From contig NC_091664.1 of assembly GCF_042453785.1 (NCBI RefSeq), positions 4,824,501-4,888,500 on the forward strand: a stretch of DNA of 64,000 nt, in the 5' to 3' direction. The notes under the pieces were generated by a model. That model was not told where the DNA came from and searched no databases. It saw nothing but the letters and a program-made list of their open reading frames with translations. A program made the translations under genes and the position numbers. This document shows positions 37,001 through 47,991 of the stretch, piece by piece; the stretch's first letter is position 1; every line of letters starts with the position of its first letter. The DNA is from Malus domestica. Lineage: Eukaryota; Streptophyta; Magnoliopsida; Rosales; Rosaceae.

Positions 37001-39058
37001 GAATAGATATAAGCTGCATCCCCAATGGGTTTTTTTCTGCTTCTGTTATCATCTGCAACACAAATGAAAGAAAGGCAATCACCAAATGGGAGAAAGAAAA
37101 ATGTTCAAGTTCAAGGTAAAGATTACAGGGGGCGGAAAAGAATATAGCAGAGAGTAACCTTTGGAGGATCTCGTTCAACATCCACAAAGAGCAACTCTTG
37201 TTCTGAGTTCAAGCTTGACCTAACATGATCAGCAAGCCCTCTAACGTGTATCAAATATATCATTTCTTCTATAACCATTACTCTCAAATGCTCAAAAATG
37301 GGTGACTCCTGCACAAAAGTCTTAAAGGTTATTTGATTTTCAGAAAACCAATAACTCTAAAAGTAAAAGGAAAAAGGACAGAATAATAATATGACATGAT
37401 ATGCAACGTCAATAGATCATGTAATGCAGATTATCAGCTAATGCTCGGCCCGCATCCTAGTGGAAATGTAATGGGAAAGAGAGCTGAGAGAGATAAGAAA
37501 TGATTAAATCATAAAACCCGGATCATCTTTGCCAAAAAACCAACTAAAGACATACCAACACATATCAGTACATGTGTTTACAGAAGTACGAATAAGCAAA
37601 TGCAGGTAATATTATATAAAATGAATTGCAATCTTTCTTACCAAAGAACAAACATTTGACTTATGAATTTTAAACATTAGACTCCGAATCCTTAAACCCT
37701 AAACAAAAACTTATTCAGTGTGGGGGGGGGGGGGGGAGAGAGAGAAAGCACCACGTCTCGCGGGTTATACCATCGATGTGCGTGTCACGTTTACATGTGT
37801 GTGTGCGCGCACCACCATGATTCCTAATTGAACTTCTATGAAATGGTTTCACCGGATTCAGCTAATTGTCTTGACTAATTGTTAATAACTTAATATAGAC
37901 ATTTGACTATAGCTATAAGTTAAACCTATTGGTAAATGGTATTATTAGAATGATTTAGAAAACTTGGATAAAATGTCAGTATGAACTGTGACAGAATCAG
38001 CAGCAAAACTAATTTAAAACCAGTCAACTAGTTTAATAAAGTTTTAAGGACAAACCTTTTGACAAAGTTTCAAAATAGCGCAGAGTCTCTCTTGCAGTTC
38101 AGGCATCTTTCCGCCATAGTCTACCAGTATCACTGGCCTCATTCCAGTGCACAAAGCTAGAATATCTGCCTCCACAAAACCACAAGTCGTTAAACATAAC
38201 AGTAAAATATACAAACTTTGGTTGAAATGTTTACAGATATATTCCTAGTAAGCCAGAGGAATTCATAGTGGCAAGGAGAAAGATTCTTGAAGGCTTGGAT
38301 GCGCTTCTCATTTACCGTACACGGTAAATTCAGGATCTTGTTTCAATTTTTAAAGGGTGATCACCAAAAGTATCACCACATAGAAGTGGACATATAGTTA
38401 TCGTTATAAATCAAAATACTACAAAAGCGCAGGGTTGAACACAATTGTTTTACTTCCATTTCCATGTACATTTTACGGGGAAAAAGAATATTAAATCAAG
38501 ATTATATGTACTCTTTCCTCTACAGCCTCTTTTCATTTCGTGATCACCAAAGAAAGTTTCTTTCCCTTCTTTGCTTTCTATTCAAATAACAAAGATCATC
38601 ATCAATCAAATGTATGTTTTTTGGGTTACAATCAATCAAATGTATCTTCATAATCACATGATTTCTCCATTTTTGCTCTGGATGAAACGAAAAGAAAACA
38701 AAAAAGGAAAGATTTTTCAGGAAACCCAACCCAATCCCACTGACAAGTATAAAAGAAAGATCATTTGCTGGCCCTCTAAATTACAACACAAAAAGGTGGA
38801 GTTGCAAAATTGAAACCAAAGGAGCCACAAGAGCAGCATCTCAACTTTTAAAGATAAATATTATCGACAAACATATTCAGCTGAGAGCTTATACAGGCAC
38901 CAATGAAGAATTATCTACTCCAACGTTTGAAGGAGACCAAATTTACCAAAACTCATATGCAAAATTGAGCTTGTGAATTGAAACACAACAAAATATTGAA
39001 AACCCAGAAGCCAAAATGGAGTGTTCATTCGGGAAATCAGAACAACATAAACTGTTAC

Positions 39059-39105
<47 letters not shown>

Positions 39106-39240
39106 GTCAAGTCGACGTCGAGAGTATTTGAGACGCCATTTGATTTGAGAGAGAGAGGAGTTCAACACTCTCAATGCTTCATCTAACTCTGCAGCTTCGG
39201 TTAAGAATTCCTTGTCTTCTTTTTCTCGAGGATCCTCCAT
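34036..39240 (-). CDS. Conserved protein of unknown function, possibly DUF4504/C1orf74-like
   Basis: A complete seven-exon model can be read on the minus strand: 39102-39240, 38056-38165, 37159-37308, 36820-37052, 35302-35412, 34817-34861, 34036-34195. All introns are GT-AG and phases agree throughout, giving 315 residues from the ATG at 39240. The N-terminus is charged and probably helical. Landmarks are '[21 protein letters not shown]' (exon 2), '[10 protein letters not shown]' (exon 5) and '[20 protein letters not shown]' (exon 7). No signal peptide or membrane segment is evident. The spacing of 'DYG' and 'GYPV.Y' reminds me of the eukaryotic UPF0739/DUF4504 family, but this is from memory and weak. 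The gene model is more certain than the name. A GA tract adjoins the exon-1 donor, and an RTE fragment sits antisense in intron 4. Confidence 0.75.
35972..36588 (+). pseudogene. RTE LINE 3' fragment with internal deletions
   Basis: It starts in the reverse transcriptase active site ('PWCMLFADD') and runs to the family 3' end, CCACTTAGTGGGAAAAGG plus a (TTG)n tail at 36569-36588. Relative to the copy at 3649-4806 it lacks about 130 bp after 'EYME' and about 66 bp after 'IRNE'. A near-duplicated GGTTAT(T)CC at 35966-35975 and 36589-36596 is a candidate target-site duplication. It lies in intron 4 of the unknown-function gene, antisense to it. The 142-codon ORF at 36128-36556 is part of this fragment. 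Confidence 0.85.
37719..37748. repeat. Poly-G and GA microsatellite in an intron
   Basis: A run of about 15 G followed by (AG)n within intron 3 of the unknown-function gene. Confidence 0.85.
39063..39100. repeat. GA microsatellite at an intron-1 donor
   Basis: A (GA)n run of nearly 40 bp, read as CT on the gene strand, starts immediately after the 5' splice site of exon 1 of the unknown-function gene. Confidence 0.9.
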
Positions 39241-39927
39241 CGACACACAGAGAAGACAGACTTCCTGAAAGTGCCGCTGCTTGTTATGTCAAGCGGTTTT
39301 TACCAGTAGAGAAGAGTGGAGTGTGGCCATTTGGCATATGAATTCCCGTTTCTGTTTTTTTTTTTTCGTATATTTTCTTCGAAATGAATTTCACATACGG
39401 GACTAATTAAAATTAAATATAAAAAATATATTGTACAATATCGAAGACATAACAATAAAAGATTCACAACATAACGATTAAATATTGATGACAGATTAAA
39501 ATATTGATCATTTCGCTAATTGAGATTTAGCTTCAATATATCATTTTGACCAATTTCCTTTACTTATGTTCTATCAAAAATCATATGACCGTTTGAATAA
39601 GAGTTCAAGATTTTTTTGTAAAACCGTATTCGTTCATTTTCTTCATTACAAATGAATGTTTTAATAGTTTTGAATTTGTATATTTTTTGTGAGAATGAGC
39701 TGTAAATGATATTCTAAATGATAAACGATTTGGATCGTTAAATTATATTACAGAGTGGGTCCCATAAAAACGTGTGTAACAAATGTTATGTAAAAAAGTG
39801 GCCGCCCATTTATTTTATGCTAAATCTACAATCCACTTGGTGTTAGATCTTAAGTTTGTAATTTTAAATAAAGATCCAACGATTAAAATATCTGTAGTAC
39901 CTCTAGAGCATAAAAAAACATAATAAA

Positions 39928-39990
39928 GGTCGTACCCAGTGCATAAGGCTCCCGTTTTACGCAGGGTCTGAGAGAGGTGAATGTCGGCTA
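39928..39990 (-). mobile_element. Au SINE 3'-tail insertion
   Basis: 63 bp of Au SINE 3' end in reverse orientation. Flanked by ACATAATAAA (39918-39927) and ACATAAAAAA (39991-40000), 9 of 10 identical, a probable target-site duplication. Confidence 0.75.
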
Positions 39991-40093
39991 ACATAAAAAA
40001 AAATCCCTTTACGAAACACCTTGTTTCGTAAACTCTGGGAGTTTGAGTGGCTCAAAATCAATATACCAAATATTTCTCTCATCTAACTTAGGC

Positions 40094-40515
40094 GATGTAT
40101 TCAATTGGAATTTTGAGGGATTTTAATTCTTTTAATGAATCTAGGGGTATTCAATCAAGATTTTAAGTGATTATCTGAAATTCAATTTATAATCAATCAA
40201 GATTTTAAAATAGTTTATTAAAATCCTTAGAAATCTAGATGTATTCAATTAAAATTTTAAAGAAGTTTATAACATTACAAGTGTATTCAATTAGAATTAG
40301 AATTTAAAGAATTTGGAAAAGTTGAGGAATTAGAGAGAATTTGAGAGATTTTATAGTGTATTTTAAGCAACCACAAATCTCACTTCTCCCTATGAGATTT
40401 CAAGGGAATTGAATCAAAATTTTACATAAAATATGTACAAATAAGTTAAACTTCATAAAAATCCATAGATTTATAAATCCATTAAAATTTCTCAAATTCC
40501 CAATTGAATACACCC
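40094..40515. mobile_element. MITE, 'GTGTATTCAATT' family
   Basis: Second copy of the element at 26604-26968, inverted, with ends GATGTATTCAATTGG and, reversed, GGGTGTATTCAATTGGG, and internal AGATGTATTCAATTA repeats. Confidence 0.65.
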
Positions 40516-42801
40516 TTAGACCATCATGAAAGAAATGTCAAATTATAATAGTATAGAACATTGTAAGGTTTAAAAACTTGTTAAAACTTTGAAGGGTCTT
40601 ATTGTATGGTTTAAAATTTGAGGGGGCTATGTGATAAAAACAACAAACTTGTGAGGTTTCAAGTTTCAAACCTGATCAAATTCCGCTCTGGACAAATTTG
40701 ACCATTCTTTCTTTCACTACAGTCCAATTTCTGGCGACGGAGCTTTGGTGGGGAGCAAAGACGACGATTACAGCACCGGATGGAGTCGGAACTAAGAACC
40801 TCCGGCTACCACTCTCCTGACAGATCCGTGCTGCGCAACCGTTGCTGCAATCGTCGTCTTGGCTGTCCACCAAGCTCCGTCCGTCACCATACATGTCAAT
40901 TGGATATCGAGTTATCGAATATTTTTAAGGTAGCAAGCAAGCAACAAATAGCATTTGTCGATAGAACTCCATGAATCAATGTGCTTCTTTTTTGTTCAAA
41001 TTTATATGCTTTTTGTTATTCATATGATATACACTTGACATTTGGTTGTATCCAATCCATTGTTTGATACATACTTGATAAAGGGTTGAGATTGTGGTTG
41101 TTCAATTTTGTGTTCTTTGTTTATCTTCCAATGCTGTAAATTATATTGGTTTATTGTATTGTAAATGTCGGCCTGACGTGCAATTTGGAGGTTTTTATGG
41201 AGGTGCTGCTAAATCCAACTCAATCCTGTAGAAATTACGGTTTGCAATGATCTCTAACTGACATGGAGTGTATTCCACTAGTTTTAAACATCGTAATGGC
41301 CTTGCGTGAATGTCTTCGAATGACTAGATTAGCGTTCTAATTTCTGTTACTTCTTAGAGGTTAGAAGTTGGTCCATTGAGTTTGTGCTTGTTTTTAGGTA
41401 ATTGCGCTTTATTTTGGTGCTTTGTATTGAAATGAGCAGATCCGTTGGTAATATTCTGATCGTCAATGCTAGTGCTTCCGAGTGAAGTGAATGACCAGTA
41501 TGTGAGGAACAAATTGAAGGGTGTTCTATTTCCATTTCTGTACAAGGTAGGCATGAATCTTTGGATTTTTCCTTGTCGGATCAGATTATCCTGACATAGA
41601 ACTTACACATTCTAACCCACCGTTTCTATTTTCAGTGAGCCAGTAGGAGGCAGGCTTTCCTATATATACCATAATCGATGACATCAATGCGGTGGACCTA
41701 TACATTTCATATGCAGAAATTGGTACCTATACCTTTTAGTTTCTTAAGGCTCAAGAGCAACAGAAGTGTTTTCAAAATGTCATCTAAGATGCTGTTAAAA
41801 AATAACACTCCTTTACCACATTTAGCGTGCGACATAAACTGTAAGTAGGAGTATCACCTGTTACCAAGTGCTTTTTGTTAACTGATGTATGTTGCAAACG
41901 GGACCAAAGACTAGCATTTGGCCAAAAACTAAATTCTTTTAGCAGGCCGTAACGTTGTTTTACTGGTTACCGTGAGGGAAAATATAGCTGTTCTTGTTGA
42001 TGCACTAGTTCCTTTTCCTTTTCTTATTATTTGGAAGGAGTATGTTAGGTATTTTGACTCTTAAAGAGAAACTTTCACTAGGGCATCAATCTGAGACAAT
42101 CAGCTATTGGCTATTTTCTCAACGGCACATGAATGTTTTGACTGTAGATCGGCTGGTCCTCAGCTTCTCGAACTGCATCATGGTTGCAATTGGGATTTTC
42201 TTTTAGTGTCTTCGTATTTTGTGTTTATTTATGGTTTTGGTATTTCAATCTTTCAATGGTTGAAGATCTTATCTCTCTTAGTACTCAATGATCTCTTAAA
42301 CCCTTTTTTTTCTTTGGTCATTGCCAGGTTTAGCCCTGAAGCACTAAACTGGTTGTTAATCAGGGGATTGCTTGGCTGGTTTGCAATCTGCAATGCTGAA
42401 AGTGACATAGCTAGCTCTGGATACCATTGCTGGACGTTGTGGCGTATGCAGGGTATAATTCCGCAGGGTTGTGCTTGCCCGTATTTGGACAGGTTCTGTT
42501 GAGTTGCTCATATTATTTTGTATGCCTTGGACCTGTTTATTTATGTGTGGAAAGTCTTCTTGGAGAAGACTATAAAGGGAGAACTCTATCAAGAGAGTCC
42601 ACTTTAGAGAGGTGAGGGGTTATGATTCATGCAAGTATACATTATCTGTTGCTCTTTATTGCTTTGTCTCAGTAACCACTTTTTACATGGCTTGACAATC
42701 CTAATATGAATTGGATTATGTAACATTGTTTCTATTTGTATACAATTTTCTTTTTATTCATTTCCTGAGAAAAAAAGTAAATCTTTTTTATTGGAAAAAT
42801 C

Positions 42802-44035
42802 TTACCCACTGGTATCATTCTGTCCACCGCATTCTGAAAATTTCCTTTGCCCCCCAAAGCATATTGGAAGGTTTTCTGGACACTTCAGGCAGTTATTTGA
42901 AAGACTACCCCTTATTGTCTTTGGGCCAAGAATGAACTCCTGCGGAAGCTTTCCTTGCAGAAAGTTGTGATCTAAGTAGAGGGTTCTCCATGCTTCTACT
43001 TTTGCTCTGAATTCCCCCGGTATAACACCAAAGAACTGATTCTATGACATGTTGATTGACTTTAAATTTGGAAGAGTGACCAAATTGAGAGGCAAATGTC
43101 CACGCTACTGATTTCCTTCGGCTTCAAGCACTTGAAGCTGTGTTTCGGGTCCAAGAAATCTTACAACTTCTAAGGTGGTGAAGGTGTTGATTGAAACATT
43201 GAGTTCGGTCAATTTGGGCAAGGTAAAAATATCTCTTGTAATCGTACCTGAAAGCCTGTTGTCACTCACATCTAGCAACTGCAGACGTTTGCGTTTGTTT
43301 AATGCCGGAAGGTGCCCGGAAAGCAGGTTATGGCTGAGCATCAATTTTCTCAAGCCTAATGGAACATTTGGCATACGCCCATAGAGATTGTTTCTGCTGA
43401 GATCTAATGTCCTCAGCTGCCACAACCCTTAGACTTCAGGGATTCTCCAGTGAATCCATTGTTGGACATGCTAAAGTAGGTCAAACTCCTTAATCCACTA
43501 ATGCTTGGAGGAATGGTGCCGGAAAGCTGGTTATATGAAACGTCTAGAGATTGAAGCATTTTGAGCGCAGTCAATCCTTTGGGAAGGTTGCCTGTGAGGA
43601 AATTGCCGGACAATGAAAGTCTGGTGAGCTTGTTTAGTTCAGAAATGGTATCCGGGATTGGTCCTCGAAAGTGGTTTTTGCTTAGATTGATGATAGTGAG
43701 CTCTGTTTAGATTCCAGATTGACGGTGTGATGAACCCCTCATAGCCACTACCGTCAAGCTCAATCGTTATTCTGCTAGGGGAGTTGTCAAGCGCAAGATT
43801 CCCAGAAACTCCCCCACCCCCCGGTACTCTCACATGGATCCAATGCAAACTCCCAAGTACTCAGATAAGAAGAGACGGGAACAGAGTTGGGATCAATGGC
43901 ACGCTTTATAAGACGAAGAACTTGAGTATCGGAATCGAGAGTGAGCGAATTAACTAGCATCGAAACTGAAAATGTGGTGATGAAAATAAGATAAAGTAGA
44001 TAGAAGGAGCAGAGGGGAGGCATAAGCTTGCCCAT
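42802..44035 (-). pseudogene. LRR receptor-like protein pseudogene
   Basis: Begins at the ATG at 44035 with a hydrophobic signal segment ('LCSFYLLYLIFITTFSVSMLV'), then an N-terminal cap around 'FALDPCES'. A run of plant extracellular leucine-rich repeats of the LxxLxLSxNxLxGxIP type follows, then a C-terminal Cys cap ('NCLKCPENLPIC') ending at 42802. No transmembrane or kinase segment follows, so it resembles a receptor-like protein or secreted LRR protein. The frame is broken at least six times. Frameshifts lie in a G/C run at about 43811-43822, near 43703-43710 (one extra base) and near 43440-43446 (one missing base). Stops lie at 43429-43431, 43105-43107 and 43042-43044. No introns are evident. 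The parent would be a cell-surface protein; a precise orthologue is not claimed. Confidence 0.85.
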
Positions 44036-45891
44036 TGGTAAGGGGGAGCTCAAAGCTTATTTCAGTTGTTGGTTTGCTTGCTTTGTGTGGGTGTGTTGTA
44101 TGCTATAAAGTGAGGGATGCAAAAAGACCCCTTGAATAGGGAAAGATTTTGTTGTTAAATCTCATGCCAAGAACTTGGGGGCAAATTATATCCATTTCTT
44201 TTAAAGGTTGTCTGCATTTGGGGATTTTGCTCTCTTTTGCTCATCCAACCTAATCTTTCTTTATCCAAACCATCTTTTTGTATACTCATTGTTTTTGCCA
44301 AATAGTTGACAAAAACGATCTGTTGCATGCTTAAATGGAAACAACAAAAACGATCTTTTTGTATACTCATTGTTTTTATTTGACTCTCTCTCTCCCGTTT
44401 CTCTGCTTTCTCTTCTTCCATTTGACTCTCTCTCTCTCTCTCCCGCATGCTCAGATACAAACCCATACTTTCTCTTCATTTCATTATCTTTCTCTTCAAT
44501 TTCGGTAAATCAAACTATTTTTCCCCAATTTAAAACCAACGATATGAAAAGGCTAAGGGAGGCGAGTGTGGACTGAACTGCATCAAACTATGATTTCCCT
44601 GCACTTCGCAAACATCGCGTCGTTCCGGCCAGCGCAAACGCCGAATTTTTCCCTAGAAGGAAGTGCGTTTCGGTCTGTTTCGCCGGTATTTCGGCAGATT
44701 CGTCTCCAACTCAGCCCGGAAAGCCCGAAATCGAGCTCGAATTCATCTGGGTTGTTGGGTAACGAAGCTACGTTTGGGTAACGAAGCATTTGGGTTGCTG
44801 GGTTTGTGGTGGAGGAGGAGGCTACAGGAGAGAGGGAGGGTAACGAAGCTACGGGAGAGGGAGGCTGCGGGAGAGAGAAGGAGGGTAGACAATGGAATTT
44901 TTGTGTTCAACATACGTGGAACAACCCGTTCCAGGGGGGAGGCGGGACGCAAAAACACCCAATTTCTGTCCCGTGGAACAGCGCGTTCCACTCATTTTTG
45001 GCGTACCAAACGCGGGACGGAACGCCTCGTCCCATTCTGTCCCGTCCCGTTCCACGTACCAAACGCACCCTTAGTGAGTACCAAACAACATACATAAATC
45101 TAATCAAGTCCCATCCCATCCAGTCTAATACTACAAGTTATATCCATGTCAGCCCATCAAACGTGCCCCAAGAGCATGAGGAAGGTTATGAGGAGATGAG
45201 GGAGGTTGAGAAAGAGAGGATTTTGATATTAAATCCATAAGAAAAAAAGTCTGTCACGTCCTTGTTTGATTCGGTTTAGCTTTTAAACTGAAAACCCTAT
45301 AACATAACCGGTTCAAGCTAGAACTTGTACATTTCCTAAAAGTCTCAAAAAAATTATTTTATGGAGTCCCATGTCGAATAATTTATCACTAAGATGGGTT
45401 GCAATATAATATATATATATATAGCTACTTATTGAAAATAACGATGAGGGCAATTATACCATGGACAATGATGATCATAATTGAATGAGCTGTTAATTGA
45501 ATTATTGGAAATTTGATGTGGAGGATAACCAGGATTAAATATGTTATGAAACCAACTGTTATAAACAAATAGAAATAATTGAAAAAATGATTGATCTGTG
45601 TTTACCTTGAATTTGAGATATTCGATGAATTGACTGTGAGTAAGGATTTTATGCTATTCAAAATCAGTTGTTATGAAAATATTCTTCATAATGAAAATAA
45701 TGAATTCAAAATAATGATGCAAATATAATTTGAAAATAAGTTTTATTGCAAAACACTGGAACTTACAATTGATTTACTGACGATTGAGTCAGCAAATAAG
45801 AAAATGATTGATGAAAAGGATATTGGTGCACGCAAGCATCCTTGACATTTGAAAGTTAAAAGTGTTTACAATTTTGATTTCTTTGGGTACA
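44036..45891. other. Intergenic, transposon-like GC-rich block
   Basis: 44370-44450 has CT microsatellite runs. 44560-45075 is an unusually GC-rich block with internal repeats (GGGTAACGAAGC near 44757 and 44777; GTTCCA/CCCGT motifs) ending CGTACCAAACGCACCC. The end resembles the terminus of a high-copy Rosaceae DNA element, but I cannot find its other end. ORFs of up to 144 codons here have no signature. 45240-45891 is AT-rich with nothing recognised. Confidence 0.4.
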
Positions 45892-46182
45892 GTGTGAACT
45901 CAAAGAAAGTTTTTACTGAGAAATTGTGAAAATTCCAAACTTGAAATCTTCCTCATCCGGAGTCTACTTTTTATAGACTTGGAAAAAGGTATTGGGTGAC
46001 TTGCTTTTACTATTGATGAATGATGACTTGCTTTCACTATTGATGAACAGTGAAATTTGTTGGAATAATTGCTGCTTTCATTGTAGAATATGGATGATTG
46101 AATGACTCCAAACTTTGTCAGAATCATTGGTGGGAATGTGCTGGCTGACTGAATAATTCCATGCTTTGTCAAAATTATTGGT
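45892..46182 (-). repeat. Pararetrovirus terminal direct repeat, left copy
   Basis: Begins GTGTGAACTCAAAGAAAG and ends TTATTGGT. About 90% identical to 55066-55356 in the same orientation. In viral orientation it is the downstream copy, preceded by viral sequence and followed by unrelated DNA. Confidence 0.9.
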
Positions 46183-46301
46183 GCGAATATTGTCTGAACG
46201 CTTCACATGGTGACTTTGGAAAGATGACTGAATTTTCACATGGTAATTGTCCTAATGTTCACATGGTGACTTGACATGATGACTGAAGTTTTCACATGAC
46301 T

Positions 46302-47991
46302 TTATGCAAATGGGTCATGGGAATCCTGGTAGTCGACCCACTTAGCTGACTGTGTTTTTTGACTTGTTGACTTGGCTGGTTGCTGTGAGGACGCATCTGA
46401 AGATTCGGAGTCTGAAACTTCTTCTTCTTTAGTGTGGAGCATCGCTGCTTCTGCAAGTAATTGTTGTGCTAAATATTTGAGCTGAGTGACTTTATTCTTC
46501 TTTGAGCCTGATGATTTGGAAGACTTGATTGTTCTTTTGAAGGATGAGGATGGACTAATGTCCAATAATAACTGTTCCGGGATGACTGGTAGTGATAGCT
46601 GTGCTGGTTGTGCCAGAATGATTGGAGGTGGAGTAATGGGAAATTCAATGAGGACCTAATTGATGGTTGAATTTATCCCACCGCTTGATTGATCTGTCCT
46701 GGTAGTCGACCCACTTAGCTGACTGTGTTTTTTGACTTGTTGACTTGGCTGGTTGCTGTGAGGACGCATCTGAAGATTCGGAGTCTGAAACTTCTTCTTC
46801 TTTAGTGTGGAGCATCGCTGCTTCTGCAAGTAATTGTTGTGCTAAATATTTGAGCTGAGTGACTTTATTCTTCTTTGAGCCTGATGATTTGGAAGACTTG
46901 ATTGTTCTTTTGAAGGATGAGGATGGACTAATGTCCAATAATAACTGTTCCGGGATGACTGGTAGTGATAGCTGTGCTGGTTGTGCCAGAATGATTGGAG
47001 GTGGAGTAATGGGAAATTCAATGAGGACCTAATTGATGGTTGAATTTATCCCACCGCTTGATTGATCTGATTCTGTAGACTTCACGTGTTTCGACTTCAT
47101 AATTCCACTTCATAATCCATGAGACTTTGTACTTTGGCCATGAATATTGGGAGAAGTGTAATTCTGTAGTTGAATCGGCTTTTGTCAAATTTCTGCTGGA
47201 AATTGGCGGATAGGACCTGCATAAACTCTTTTGGTAGGAGACTGGCTATTAGGCTGTGAATTGACCACCATTTTGGGAACCATGCAGGAAAATTCAATAT
47301 GAAACTCTTGTCAAAATTAATGAACCATGAATGACTAAAATCTTCTGTTTGATGGAGGAAGATGTTAATCCATGCATCAAAGTAATTGTAATGGTTATTG
47401 GGAATATGGACATATTGAGTATGAAGAGATTTGGTTTTATAAAAGGGGATTCTCCAATCTGATTAGGTTAAAAAACCTTCCAATGTAAAGAGAATAGTAG
47501 AGGATTTTGTTTTCATGGGTTTTGCTGTAGAGAGGTTTGATTGAAATTGACTCAGTTTCACTGAGGATAGCTTGATATTATTTCAGTGTTTTATGTGATG
47601 TTATAAGATGATAATGGAAATTAGGTGGAAAAACTGTTTTGGCTAATTTTTCTGGTGCTTGTTCTTGATTAAGATTGAAAAGGATACTGAAAATATATTC
47701 ATTGGGGTTTTTCTTGACGTATGGTGATGTTTTGGTATAACTGACTGGTTGGGATGATGATGATTGGTATGTTGGGGTTGAATAAAGGTCATATTGACTG
47801 ACTAATGCCGTTTGGTAATTGGGACGTGGTGTTTGGTAATTTGGCCTAAAGTTTCCTATTGTGGAATATAAGGGAGTGAAACGGTTGGTAATGGCTAAGG
47901 CCGATGAAGAATATGAGCTTGATTCTTGTTTTACTGGTGGTGGTGGTAAAGTGGCTGGAAGCCTCCTTTGATCAGGTCTTCTTGCTGTCAT
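46302..47991 (-). pseudogene. 3'-proximal ORF remnants of the pararetrovirus
   Basis: Three fragments downstream of RNase H. 47578-47991 has a Pro/Ser/Tyr-rich region starting after 'TARRPDQRR'. 47097-47297 contains 'WFPKWW', a tryptophan-rich motif of a kind I associate with plant pararetrovirus ORFs. The Ser/Lys-rich ORF occurs twice because of the 373-bp duplication. Functions are not assigned; a transactivator or accessory role is only a guess from position. Confidence 0.5.
46325..47070 (-). repeat. 373-bp near-perfect tandem duplication
   Basis: Copies 46325-46697 and 46698-47070 look identical by eye, in contrast to the decayed surroundings. Each contains the same Ser-rich ORF fragment ('DISPSSSFKRTIKSSKSSGS'). 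Confidence 0.92.

Larger units (their letters stand above)
39241..42801. other. Intergenic with SINE and MITE remnants
   Basis: It includes the promoter side of the unknown-function gene, an Au SINE tail (39928) and a MITE (40094). 40680-42800 is less AT-rich and has several short ORFs on both strands but no recognisable domain. It may hold an untranslated transcript or a decayed gene. Confidence 0.4.

Noticed and set aside
44663..45240. Overlapping ORFs of 144 codons
   Set aside because: They lie in a GC-rich transposon-like block; composition is simple (Gly/Arg/Glu-rich) and no frame has a domain or splice context.
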